From Holosporales bacterium (lineage in GTDB: Bacteria; Pseudomonadota; Alphaproteobacteria; BNTO01), in the NCBI GenBank assembly GCA_031265645.1, contig JAISCJ010000144.1, forward strand, positions 1 to 41,215: 41,215 nt of DNA, read 5' to 3'. Position numbers and translations under genes: made by a program. Numbering within the stretch: position 1 is the stretch's first letter; every line of letters starts with the position of its first letter. The notes under the pieces were generated by a model. The model saw only the letters and a list, made by a program, of their open reading frames with translations. It ran no database searches and was not told where the DNA came from. Shown here one piece after another: positions 33,767 through 41,215 of this stretch.

Positions 33767-34909
33767 ATGGATATGGTATCGGTGAATAGGTTTTTGAGTA
33801 CCGTGTTTTTAATATCTGGCACGGCAATCGGAGCTGGAGTGATTGCGCTACCGCTAGCAGCGGCTAATTTAAACTTCATTCAAGTCGCAGTATTTATAGT
33901 TATTGGTTTTTTCGTTGCATATTACTCGTCGTGCATGGCCGTTAGGCTAAGCCAACATGTAGGCAAGGGAACGGGAATAGCTGAACTTAGCAAGCAGTTG
34001 GGGGGGAAGTTTACTTTTACACTGTCGATTGTAACCTTTTATATTTTATCCCTTGCCTTGTTATCGGCCTATTTTGCCGGATTGACAGACACTCTGGGCT
34101 CGTTTTTCAACATTCCAAGTACATATGTAACACTGCTTTGTGGTGTTGGATTGATGCTTATGCTCTTGTTGAATGTAAGGCTATTTGACCGTTTAAATGC
34201 GATTTTATTTTTAATATTAATTGCATCATTGGTGTTTATTACCTTTAGCGTATCTAAATTCAATGCCAATTATTTTGATATGTCACTTAAAAATCGTGGA
34301 TTAGCTTGCTTTCTGCCAATCGTTTTTACATCGTTTGGGGTCCAAAATGTATGTGCGCACGTTTGTAATTACTTAGAACTAGATATCAAAAAAATTCAAA
34401 GTGCATTTAAAATAGGAATTATTATTCCCGCACTAATATATTTTGCGTGGATTGTTACCGTGATCGTCTCTATCCAAAGCTCAGATGTTGAATTTTTTGA
34501 AAGGATGAAAAATCAGCAAGTCGGCGTAGGAGAGTTGGTAAGTTTTTTGTGTGGAAATACCACGTATCCAATCACAGGCACGATCTTTAAATTGTTAACG
34601 TTTTCTGCAATGGCGACTTCTGCGATTGGAATTGGGATTGGATTGCTTGATTCGATTCGAGAAACGTACATTCCTGAAAAAAGGTTAGCATTATCTCTCG
34701 TGGTGCTGATTCCTGTCATTGTCGCGATCTTTTATCCAAGCACGTTTGTTCAAATTTTATCGTTCGGTGCAATGATCGCAACTTTTTGGGTGATATTCAT
34801 CCCGTACTACCTGCTGCAAAAAATCGACAAAAAGAGTGCCTATTCACTGAAGCACATCCTCTGCCTGTTGTTTGGAATTGCCGTCTTCGTTTGTGAGTTT
34901 TTGGGATAG
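33767..34909 (+). CDS. aromatic amino acid permease (Trp/Tyr, HAAAP family)
   Basis: This inner-membrane symporter has 380 residues and about 11 membrane segments. The N-terminal SGTAIGAGVIALPLAAA is the signature of the Mtr/TyrP/TnaB family, and the segment IVFTSFGVQNVCAHVCNYL resembles the family's SFGFH block. It probably imports tryptophan or tyrosine with protons; the exact substrate cannot be read from the sequence. The ATG at 33767 follows no strong ribosome site; a second ATG two codons later is possible. It stands 154 bases after rlpA and converges with the small membrane protein, 4 bases from its stop. Confidence 0.9.
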   Translation: MDMVSVNRFLSTVFLISGTAIGAGVIALPLAAANLNFIQVAVFIVIGFFVAYYSSCMAVRLSQHVGKGTGIAELSKQLGGKFTFTLSIVTFYILSLALLSAYFAGLTDTLGSFFNIPSTYVTLLCGVGLMLMLLLNVRLFDRLNAILFLILIASLVFITFSVSKFNANYFDMSLKNRGLACFLPIVFTSFGVQNVCAHVCNYLELDIKKIQSAFKIGIIIPALIYFAWIVTVIVSIQSSDVEFFERMKNQQVGVGELVSFLCGNTTYPITGTIFKLLTFSAMATSAIGIGIGLLDSIRETYIPEKRLALSLVVLIPVIVAIFYPSTFVQILSFGAMIATFWVIFIPYYLLQKIDKKSAYSLKHILCLLFGIAVFVCEFLG

Positions 34910-34913
34910 GAAG

Positions 34914-35219
34914 CTAGTCATCTTCGTCTTGTCCCTGCTCAGAAGCTTCGGCTTGCAACAGACCTTTCTTCACTTTTTTTGTGAGCTCATTCTCTATTCG
35001 CTCTCTCATTTGTTGCTCCATGGTCTTTGTCAGAGGGATGGTTACGCATCCCTTAATTCCTATAACTTTTAATGCATCTTCTTGGTGGTCAAAAGCAATG
35101 CAAACATCTCCTTTCACTAAAAATTCATACCGTTTGTAGTTTTTCAACCACTCTAATGTGAAAAAGCCAATTACCAAGGCTGTAAAGCAAAGAGCCAGTA
35201 CGGATCGAAATGTTGCCAT
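34914..35219 (-). CDS. small membrane-anchored protein of unknown function (101 aa)
   Basis: One N-terminal hydrophobic segment (about residues 5-23, VLALCFTALVIGFFTLEWL) is followed by a short soluble part and a charged, acidic tail (EASEQGQDEDD). I recognise no family. It is the only gene read leftwards between the permease and gyrA, and converges with the permease with a 4-base gap. The compact layout and plausible membrane topology support a real gene. Function is open. Confidence 0.6.
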   Translation of the reverse strand: MATFRSVLALCFTALVIGFFTLEWLKNYKRYEFLVKGDVCIAFDHQEDALKVIGIKGCVTIPLTKTMEQQMRERIENELTKKVKKGLLQAEASEQGQDEDD

Positions 35220-35539
35220 AAGGACAAGAGAAAGAACAATTGTAGGTCATCAATATTATTAAGACAATAAAGGTAACTTTTGTCAAATGAGAATAGATTT
35301 CCAGTAGAGATTCATCGTAGTTATAACTAAATGATATGGGAACAATAACGGCATCAATATACACATATTCCATATGAAAAACACATAATAAAACCCATTA
35401 GTTGCAGAGAGTTTGGGCACTGAAACATACGCAATAGCAAAACGCGGGAAACACACAAATTTCTTAATGGATGGCTTTTTTTCGTCAAAAATGTTAAAAA
35501 TGCAAGAACATCCGTGATGCATTCGAACAGTTTTAGCTG
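35220..35539. other. 320-base spacer upstream of gyrA
   Basis: It holds R2 copy 3 (35350-35430) and presumably the divergent promoters of gyrA and of the small membrane protein. The short minus-strand frames here overlap the repeat and are not credible. No clear ribosome site precedes the gyrA ATG at 35540 (AGCTG only). Confidence 0.45.
35350..35430 (+). repeat. dispersed repeat R2, copy 3 (diverged)
   Basis: ATACACATATTCCATATG, AACACATAAT, AAACCCATTAGTTGCAGAG and CTGAAACATA follow the block order of R2 copy 1 (GTACATATTCCATCTGG, AACACACAGGAT, GACCCTTTGCTTGCAGGG, GTGTTTCATA). The inner hairpin is mostly lost, so this is a decayed copy. Confidence 0.55.
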
Positions 35540-38239
35540 ATGTCTGAAAAGGATTTAGATTTGTTCTCCTCAGATAGCGACGTAAAGGTCGTATCTTTAG
35601 AGGAGGAAATGAAGGGCGCGTACCTCGACTACGCCATGAGCGTTATTGTATCAAGAGCGCTCCCAGATGTGCGTGATGGGCTAAAGCCCGTGCAACGACG
35701 CATCCTGTATGTCATGGATGAAAATGGACATGACTATAATAAGCCGCGCCGCAAGTCCGCAGCCGTGGTTGGTGCCGTCCAAGGAAACTACCACCCACAT
35801 GGAAACGACGCGATATATGGCGCGATGGTTCGGATGGCCCAAGATTTCAATATGGGCATAACTTTAGTAGACGGGCAAGGAAACTTTGGATCTATGGATG
35901 GCGACCCTCCTGCAGCGTTCCGTTATACAGAGGTCCGGTTAAGCAAAATTTCACGAGCGCTGTTGGATGATATCCATTGCGAGACCGTGGACTATCGCCC
36001 GAACTACGATAACTCGCTACAAGAGCCTACCGTTCTACCCGCACAATTTCCAAACTTGCTTGTAAATGGATCAAACGGAATCGCTGTTGGAATGGCAACA
36101 TACGTACCTACGCACAACTTGGGCGAAGTAATAGATGCGTGCTGTGCTTTGATCGACGACCCGGATTTAACCGTAGACGACCTGATAAAGTACATCCCGG
36201 GGCCAGATTTCCCTACCGGGGCGACGATCATGGGACGAGGAGGAATATATCAGGCTTATAGAACAGGACGAGGCGCCGCAATCGTACGTAGCAAGTCGCA
36301 CATTGAAGAAATCCGTGGGGGCCGCGAAGCGATTGTCATTACGGAAGTTCCTTTCCAGGTTAATAAAGCCAGTATGGTGGAACGGATTGCAGAGCTTGTA
36401 AAGGAAAAGACCATAACCGACATAAGCAACCTCCGAGATGAATCGGATAAAGACGGCGTACGCGTGGTCATTGAGCTTCGGAAAGATGCCGTTGCGGACG
36501 TTGTGCTGAACCAGCTATATCGGTTTACCCCCGTGCAAACAAATATAAATTTCAATATGTTGGCATTAGTATATGGCCGGCCAGAGCAGTTGTCGCTAAA
36601 GAGCATTCTCAGCGCGTTCTTGATGTTCAGAGAAGACGTTGTCCGGCGCCGCACAAGGTTTGAATGGGGCAAGGCCAGAGAACGAGTTCACGTATTAGTT
36701 GGTTTTGCTGTTGCTTTAGCAAATTTAGATGAAGTTATATTGCTGATTCGAAATGCTCAAGATCGTGAAACGGCCAAAAATCAGCTATTGGAACGCAAGT
36801 GGAAGGCGGACGACATCGTTCCTTTGCTCGAGCTTGTTGAAGATATTGACGCACACGAACAAGATACTTATTCGCTAAGCATTGCACAAGCGGATGCCAT
36901 ATTAGACTTGCGCTTACACCGATTGACCGGACTTGAACGCCAGAAGATCCACAATGAATTGTCTGAACTTGCTGCGACGATCAAGAGACTACTCGAACTG
37001 TTACAATCTAGGGAAAAAATTCTTGATTTGATTAAATCCGACTTGCGCGAACTTAAGAATAAATACGCAACGCCTCGTAAAACGGTAATTGAAGACGCGT
37101 CAGGTGCATACGAAGATGAAGACCTAATTCAGCGCGAAGAGATGGTTGTTACGGTCAGCCTAGAAGGTTTCATAAAGCGCGTGCCACTAGATACATACCG
37201 TTCTCAGAAAAGAGGCGGGCGCGGGCGTTCGGGGATGAGCACTAAAAGCGAAGATGTTGTAAATGATGTCATAGTCGCCAACACCCATGATAATATTCTG
37301 TTTTTCTCCACATTGGGACGCGTTTACTCTCTAAAGGTATACCAGCTGCCGTTGGGAACGCCGCAAGCGAAAGGCAGAGCAATGGTGAATCTGTTCCCTG
37401 TCGGGGAAAAAGAGAAAATTTCAACAGTGTTGATTGTTCCAGAAAGCGAAAGCCATGATGAAAAGTGCTTGATTTTTGCGACATCACTTGGAAATATTCG
37501 CCGAAACAAAATCTCAGATTTTGCGCGGATCGCCAGCAATGGAAAGAAGGCGATGAATTTGGATGAGAACGAGCTATTAATTGGCGTTGTTCTTGCGTGT
37601 GAGACGGATGATGTATTTATTTGCACAACCAAAGGCATGGCAAATCGTTTCCCTGTGTCTGGCGTGCGCATCTTTGCTGGACGTGATTCGAATGGCGTTA
37701 GAGCAATTCGGCTTGATGAAGGCGACACCGTTACGAACGTGAGTATTATAAGTTCGAACAATATCTCTTCGGAAGAGCGCGAGGCGTATTATCGGCTTTC
37801 ATCTAAGCTGAAGGACGAAGGGAATCCTGATTTGGATCCGGATTTGTTCTCTGCCGGCGTAACAGCAGACGTATCAATCTCCGACGCTCGGTACCGAGAA
37901 TTAGCAAAAAACGAGCAATTTGTTCTTACGGTGACGGAGAATGGATTTGGAAAAAGAACATCAGCGTACGCATATCGGACGACCAACCGCGGAACGAAAG
38001 GCGTTGCAAACATAACGATGAACGCACGAAATGGAGACGTCGTATCGTCTTTTCCTGTACAGGAAGATGATGACGTCGTGTTGGTTACGAACCTTGGGCA
38101 ATTGATTCGTTGTCCCGTAAAAGACATTCGCATAACAAGGCGTATTGCTCAGGGCGTGATAATATTCAAGGTTGGAGATGATGAAAAGGTTGTTGCGGTC
38201 AGTCGAGTTCCTAATGATGCAAATGACTTACAGGATTAA
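35540..38239 (+). CDS. gyrA: DNA gyrase subunit A
   Basis: GyrA carries the DNA-breaking part of gyrase, which introduces negative supercoils. The 899 residues are normal for alphaproteobacteria. The catalytic tyrosine is Tyr129 in AAFRYTEVRL (E. coli Tyr122). The N-terminal block LDYAMSVIVSRALPDVRDGLKPVQRR is intact in pattern, and the GyrA box is present as QKRGGRGRSG near residue 556. The quinolone region reads HPHGNDAIYG. At the positions of E. coli Ser83 and Asp87 there are Asp90 and Gly94, and Asp82 is Asn89. It is followed by rseP after 94 bases. Confidence 0.97.
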   Translation: MSEKDLDLFSSDSDVKVVSLEEEMKGAYLDYAMSVIVSRALPDVRDGLKPVQRRILYVMDENGHDYNKPRRKSAAVVGAVQGNYHPHGNDAIYGAMVRMAQDFNMGITLVDGQGNFGSMDGDPPAAFRYTEVRLSKISRALLDDIHCETVDYRPNYDNSLQEPTVLPAQFPNLLVNGSNGIAVGMATYVPTHNLGEVIDACCALIDDPDLTVDDLIKYIPGPDFPTGATIMGRGGIYQAYRTGRGAAIVRSKSHIEEIRGGREAIVITEVPFQVNKASMVERIAELVKEKTITDISNLRDESDKDGVRVVIELRKDAVADVVLNQLYRFTPVQTNINFNMLALVYGRPEQLSLKSILSAFLMFREDVVRRRTRFEWGKARERVHVLVGFAVALANLDEVILLIRNAQDRETAKNQLLERKWKADDIVPLLELVEDIDAHEQDTYSLSIAQADAILDLRLHRLTGLERQKIHNELSELAATIKRLLELLQSREKILDLIKSDLRELKNKYATPRKTVIEDASGAYEDEDLIQREEMVVTVSLEGFIKRVPLDTYRSQKRGGRGRSGMSTKSEDVVNDVIVANTHDNILFFSTLGRVYSLKVYQLPLGTPQAKGRAMVNLFPVGEKEKISTVLIVPESESHDEKCLIFATSLGNIRRNKISDFARIASNGKKAMNLDENELLIGVVLACETDDVFICTTKGMANRFPVSGVRIFAGRDSNGVRAIRLDEGDTVTNVSIISSNNISSEEREAYYRLSSKLKDEGNPDLDPDLFSAGVTADVSISDARYRELAKNEQFVLTVTENGFGKRTSAYAYRTTNRGTKGVANITMNARNGDVVSSFPVQEDDDVVLVTNLGQLIRCPVKDIRITRRIAQGVIIFKVGDDEKVVAVSRVPNDANDLQD

Positions 38240-38333
38240 GTATTGAATGACCTTATTGCTGGGGTTGGTTTTATTAGAGTCGGTTCGCCGAGGTTAAAAC
38301 GGCTGAATTTTAAACATAATGGCGGGGTGTAAT

Positions 38334-39485
38334 ATGTTTTTCGGACACAGAATATTAGAACTTGGAGCGAGTGTCGCACCTTTTTTGATTGTATTGTTAA
38401 TCATTGTGTTTGTACACGAAATGGGACACTTCCTGATCGCAAGATACAACGGTATACAAGTTTCCACCTTTTCTGTTGGATATGGGCCTGAGCTTTGCGG
38501 ATTTACGGATAAAAAAGGCACACGTTGGAGAATTAGCGCAATTCCAGTTGGTGGATACGTCATGATGCTGGGAGACGCAGATGCGACGAGTGTAAAGTCA
38601 AACATCAAGGATGTTGATGAAAGCAATAAAGACAAGACATTGCAATCCAAATCCCCGTTACAACGAATCATGGTCTCGTTCGGTGGGCCATTGTTTAACT
38701 TTTTATTCACGATGATTATAATCGCAGGAATTAGCGCCTGGAAAGGGATTCCTGATGTTAGAACTTGCGTGCAAGCTGTAAACGTCGGGTCTGTCGCCGA
38801 AAAGTGTGGCATTCAACCAGGAGACGTCATCACAGGGATTGGAGGCACAGCCGTGTCAAAAGTGTCTGAAATGCTGAAATGCTTGAAAACGTTGGCAGGA
38901 ACGGATACAAAGATTCATTTCTTGCGAGGAGCTGAGGAGCATGTTGTGCCGGCATGTCTTTACAACGTCAATGAAAATGGGAAGAAAATCGCAGTGCATC
39001 TTCTAGGAATCGCACTTTCAGGAGAAATGGTATTTGAGCGTGCATCTATTGCGAGATCGATGTCATATGCTGTCGAATATTGTTATGTTTCCGTAAAGTC
39101 AATTACAGCTGGACTAGCGAGAGCCATAATGGGGCAAAAGGACGGAGCGAAGCTAGGGAGTGTTTTTTCGATTGGAAAGGATTTAAACAAATCTTTACAG
39201 CAAGGGATAATCCCATCCTTGTCCTTCATGGCGATGATATCGTTGAGCTTGGGCTTCTTTAACATGCTTCCAATTCCTGTACTTGATGGCGGAAGCATAT
39301 TCTTAAATTCGATAGAACTGATTATTCGTCGTCCACTGTCAGCAGCTGTGATTAATGTCGTTTACACTATTGGTTTAGTGATTGTCGCATCTCTAATGCT
39401 TCTCTCACTTTGGAACGACTTTGAGAGGTTTGGATTTATCAAAAAGATATTAGATTTTGCAAAAAATCTTTGTGGAAAGCTATGA
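38334..39485 (+). CDS. rseP: RIP zinc metalloprotease RseP (site-2 protease)
   Basis: RseP cuts transmembrane segments of anti-sigma factors and remnant signal peptides inside the inner membrane. The zinc motif VHEMGHFL lies in the first membrane segment (about residues 22-29 from the ATG at 38334). One PDZ domain follows around GSVAEKCGIQPGDVITGIGG. The third metal ligand is in NMLPIPVLDGG. It has about 383 residues, as for alphaproteobacterial forms. GGGG at 38322-38325 supports the ATG at 38334 over the one at 38319. ruvX starts four bases after its stop. The usual neighbours dxr and bamA are not here. Confidence 0.95.
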   Translation: MFFGHRILELGASVAPFLIVLLIIVFVHEMGHFLIARYNGIQVSTFSVGYGPELCGFTDKKGTRWRISAIPVGGYVMMLGDADATSVKSNIKDVDESNKDKTLQSKSPLQRIMVSFGGPLFNFLFTMIIIAGISAWKGIPDVRTCVQAVNVGSVAEKCGIQPGDVITGIGGTAVSKVSEMLKCLKTLAGTDTKIHFLRGAEEHVVPACLYNVNENGKKIAVHLLGIALSGEMVFERASIARSMSYAVEYCYVSVKSITAGLARAIMGQKDGAKLGSVFSIGKDLNKSLQQGIIPSLSFMAMISLSLGFFNMLPIPVLDGGSIFLNSIELIIRRPLSAAVINVVYTIGLVIVASLMLLSLWNDFERFGFIKKILDFAKNLCGKL

Positions 39486-39489
39486 CACG

Positions 39490-40044
39490 ATGTTCATAAC
39501 CATAGACGAGCTATTTCAAATTTGGAAAATAAACCCCAAGGAGCGGCGGCTGATTGGGATAGATTGGGGAGAAAAGCACATTGGAATTGCCGTATCTGAT
39601 CGTTCAGGAATAATTGCATCCCCTTTGACAACAGTGATGTTTCGGCATAATAAAAAAGTGCGACGCGTTGTCGGCTCTTCGAGCAAAAATGTAGAACCAC
39701 AACAGAAAACAAGCAAGCAGTTGTTGATTGAAACAGTTAAGGACGTGGCAAGTATTATTAAGAGTGAACACCCGATTGCAATCAGCTTTGGCATTCCAAT
39801 AAGCATGAACGGAACGGATGGCCCGCAGGTGCTGAAAGCTTTGATTTTTGCGAATCAGCTGTTGAATGTGGTGGACACTCCTATCATCCTTGCTGACGAA
39901 CGGCTGTCTAGCGCGGCTGTAGAGAAGGTAATGATTCAAGCAGATTTGACTCGTGCAAAGCGCGCAAAATGTATAGACCAAGCATCCGCCGCATATGTGC
40001 TACAGGGAATTGTGGATCAGCTGAATTTAAAGGAGATGAACTAA
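39490..40044 (+). CDS. ruvX: pre-16S rRNA nuclease / Holliday junction resolvase-like RuvX (YqgF)
   Basis: YqgF has an RNase H-like fold and takes part in 16S rRNA 5' maturation in E. coli. Core motifs are GIDWGEKHIGIAVSD near the N-terminus, DERLSSAAVEK and IDQASAAYVLQG near the C-terminus, with the catalytic Asp/Glu residues in place. The protein has 184 residues, longer than the usual 140-155. The extra length is an N-terminal 20-odd residues and a basic insert (about 65-88, KKVRRVVGSSSKNVEP) after the first strand pair. The ATG at 39490 is four bases after the rseP stop; an ATG at 39457 would overlap rseP. Confidence 0.9.
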   Translation: MFITIDELFQIWKINPKERRLIGIDWGEKHIGIAVSDRSGIIASPLTTVMFRHNKKVRRVVGSSSKNVEPQQKTSKQLLIETVKDVASIIKSEHPIAISFGIPISMNGTDGPQVLKALIFANQLLNVVDTPIILADERLSSAAVEKVMIQADLTRAKRAKCIDQASAAYVLQGIVDQLNLKEMN

Positions 40045-40055
40045 TAGGAAATACT

Positions 40056-40092
40056 AAGCATACACTAATATCTGTCCACATTGCCCTTTGGA
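40056..40092 (+). repeat. short shared block R3, copy 2
   Basis: AAGCATACACTAATATC then CACATTGCCCTTTGGA matches 28561-28596. It stands directly before R1 copy C, and AAGC..TAATATC resembles the right end of R1 itself, so the two may be parts of one compound element. Confidence 0.55.
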
Positions 40093-40172
40093 GATATTAA
40101 CATTTTACCAATGTATGTATCCGCCAGCTTTAAAAATTAACATAATTTAAAAGCAAATATTGACTAACTTAT
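40093..40172 (+). repeat. dispersed palindromic repeat R1, copy C
   Basis: GATATTAACATTTTACC, AATGTATGTATCCGCCAGC, TTTAAAAATTAACATAATTT and AAAAGC agree with copies A, B and D. The right arm is eroded (TTGACTAACTTA in place of TCGACAGACATTAG). It lies between ruvX and the convergent Rpn-like gene. Confidence 0.82.
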
Positions 40173-40216
40173 ACCTACCCCAGACCTTAATACAACCCTA
40201 AACACATCGTACCAAC

Positions 40217-41101
40217 CTAACCCTTCAACTTATCAACATCCTCAACAGATAACCCTGTACACTGACTCACAATATCCACCTCAAGCCCCCTTGCTAGCAT
40301 TGCAATCGCAGTTTCCCGAGCTTTTTCCGCCTTACCCTTAGCCTCCCCTTCCGCCTTACCCTTAGCCTCCCCTTCAACCAAACCTTCAGCCTTAGCATTT
40401 GCCTCACGATTTATCCGATCGTTCTCCGCTCTAATATGGTTTTCATACTCTTGTCTCATCCTTTCATCCGCGCTCATCACCTTCAGCTCTTCCAGCGCCT
40501 CATTCACTTCAGGAACCTTCTCCAAAAACTCAAACGGAATCAATTCCGGCTTTTTCAAAAAATACATCCACACCAAAAACACGTCATTAACTGACGCCTC
40601 CTTTAGATCAATTTTCGGCAACTCTATAATAAAAGTACGCATCTTCTCACTAGCAACTTCAACATCATCAAACGGATTCGCCTTAAACATATACACTGCT
40701 TCATGCGTATGATATTTTCTGTTTGTTTCAGGATAATTTGTCAGCCAAATCGAAATGATGTCTGGACACGAATCATAAGTATCCCCTTCGCTAAGCTCAC
40801 TTTTAATAATACGCGACTTATGATTAAACGCTCGATTTACAAGATTTCCATCACGTTTACACTGAATTTCTATATCCACAATACTTCCATCATCAGTTCT
40901 CGCCTTAACATCAAGTGTCGTAGACTTTCCATTCTTCCATTGCTTTTTATGTTGCGGATTAAGCAGCGTAATACTTTTAATCGTTGGCTTCCCTTTCAAT
41001 ATGGAATTCAGCAAGCATATAAGCACCCTCTTGTGCTTTTCTTCACCAAACAGATTCGAAAAAACAAAATCCGAACTAGGTTTTAATAGTCCACATTCCA
41101 T
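40217..41101 (-). CDS. Rpn family recombination-promoting nuclease (PD-(D/E)XK)
   Basis: The protein belongs to the Rpn/transposase-31-like group whose E. coli members cut DNA and raise RecA-independent recombination. From the ATG at 41101 (GGTGA seven bases ahead) it starts MECGLLKPSSDFVFSNLF, the usual opening, and has 294 residues. The frame is open to 41170. The nuclease core is in LDVKARTDDGSIVDIEIQCKR, with the D, E and Q/K pattern of the fold. The tail contains a Gly-Glu-Ala-Lys repeat coded by a 24-base tandem repeat (about 40325-40372). Such genes are often multi-copy in Holosporales and Rickettsiales genomes. No transposon ends are seen. Confidence 0.88.
   Translation of the reverse strand: MECGLLKPSSDFVFSNLFGEEKHKRVLICLLNSILKGKPTIKSITLLNPQHKKQWKNGKSTTLDVKARTDDGSIVDIEIQCKRDGNLVNRAFNHKSRIIKSELSEGDTYDSCPDIISIWLTNYPETNRKYHTHEAVYMFKANPFDDVEVASEKMRTFIIELPKIDLKEASVNDVFLVWMYFLKKPELIPFEFLEKVPEVNEALEELKVMSADERMRQEYENHIRAENDRINREANAKAEGLVEGEAKGKAEGEAKGKAEKARETAIAMLARGLEVDIVSQCTGLSVEDVDKLKG
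40325..40372 (-). repeat. 24-base tandem repeat inside the Rpn-like gene
   Basis: Two nearly identical 24-base units (plus-strand TTCCGCCTTACCCTTAGCCT plus CCCC) lie head to tail and code for the repeated GEAKGKAE octapeptide. The number of units could vary between strains by slippage without a frameshift, because 24 is a multiple of three. Confidence 0.75.
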
Positions 41102-41215
41102 ATTCGAGTCACCATTCACACCACCATCAACAACCATTATACAACGACTTTGCTGATAAAACGCAAGCATTTTGCATGTCGATCAGAACGCCATGCGTCT
41201 AATTTCGCATGGAAA

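Noticed and set aside
37324..37761. 145-codon minus-strand frame within gyrA
   Set aside because: It lies antisense to the conserved GyrA C-terminal domain and has no independent support.
40325..40372. Possible CRISPR-like direct repeat
   Set aside because: The two units are adjacent without spacers and code for an in-frame peptide repeat of the Rpn-like protein.

Overview
The window looks like a chromosome segment of an obligately intracellular alphaproteobacterium, most probably from the Holosporales/Rickettsiales-like endosymbionts. The reasons are an ATP/ADP translocase of the energy-parasite type (tlc), a DksA with the single-cysteine alphaproteobacterial finger, an AspRS with the non-discriminating type histidine, an Rpn-type nuclease, a FYDLN-acid protein, and large secreted proteins that match no family I recognise. 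The assignment is inference; no rRNA is present.

Layout. 1-2.5 kb: murA, a tRNA-Leu(CAA) and a repeat-rich spacer. 2.5-6.1 kb: a secreted or anchored protein of about 1182 residues, unrecognised. 6.3-11.6 kb (minus strand): tlc, then the aspS-recJ pair. 12.2-13.7 kb (minus): an exported calcineurin-like phosphoesterase. 14.0-16.2 kb (minus): frr, a tiny coupled ORF, bioC and bioD in overlapping order. 16.3-19.7 kb (plus): murC-murB-ddl, a piece of the dcw cluster without ftsQAZ behind it. 19.7-21.1 kb (minus): a FYDLN-acid protein and rlmN. 21.5 kb: dksA. 22.1-26.2 kb (minus): gspF, a Ser-rich secreted protein and a small prepilin peptidase. 26.3-28.5 kb (plus): dusB-rarA, overlapping. 28.7-32.0 kb (minus): a 1.1 kresidue LuxR-HTH/TM/NB-ARC/TPR protein. 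32.2-34.9 kb (plus): a small secreted protein, rlpA and an aromatic amino acid permease. 34.9-35.2 kb (minus): a small membrane protein. 35.5-40.0 kb (plus): gyrA, rseP and ruvX. 40.2-41.1 kb (minus): the Rpn-like nuclease.

How it fits together. Peptidoglycan synthesis (murA, murC, murB, ddl, rlpA) is retained, while energy and probably aromatic amino acids are imported from the host (tlc, permease). Biotin synthesis is at least partly retained (bioC, bioD). Host interaction is suggested by three large or medium exported proteins without recognised relatives, one of them lying between two type II secretion/type IV pilus assembly genes.

The most unusual content is (a) the membrane-anchored LuxR/NB-ARC/TPR protein, (b) at least two families of palindromic dispersed repeats of about 70-100 bp in the spacers, one with four copies and the other with three, (c) two unrelated genes ending in the same six residues (LRHLRN) with only synonymous differences, and (d) a GyrA whose quinolone-contact positions are both replaced. 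All functional calls rest on reading motifs by eye; no database search was possible.
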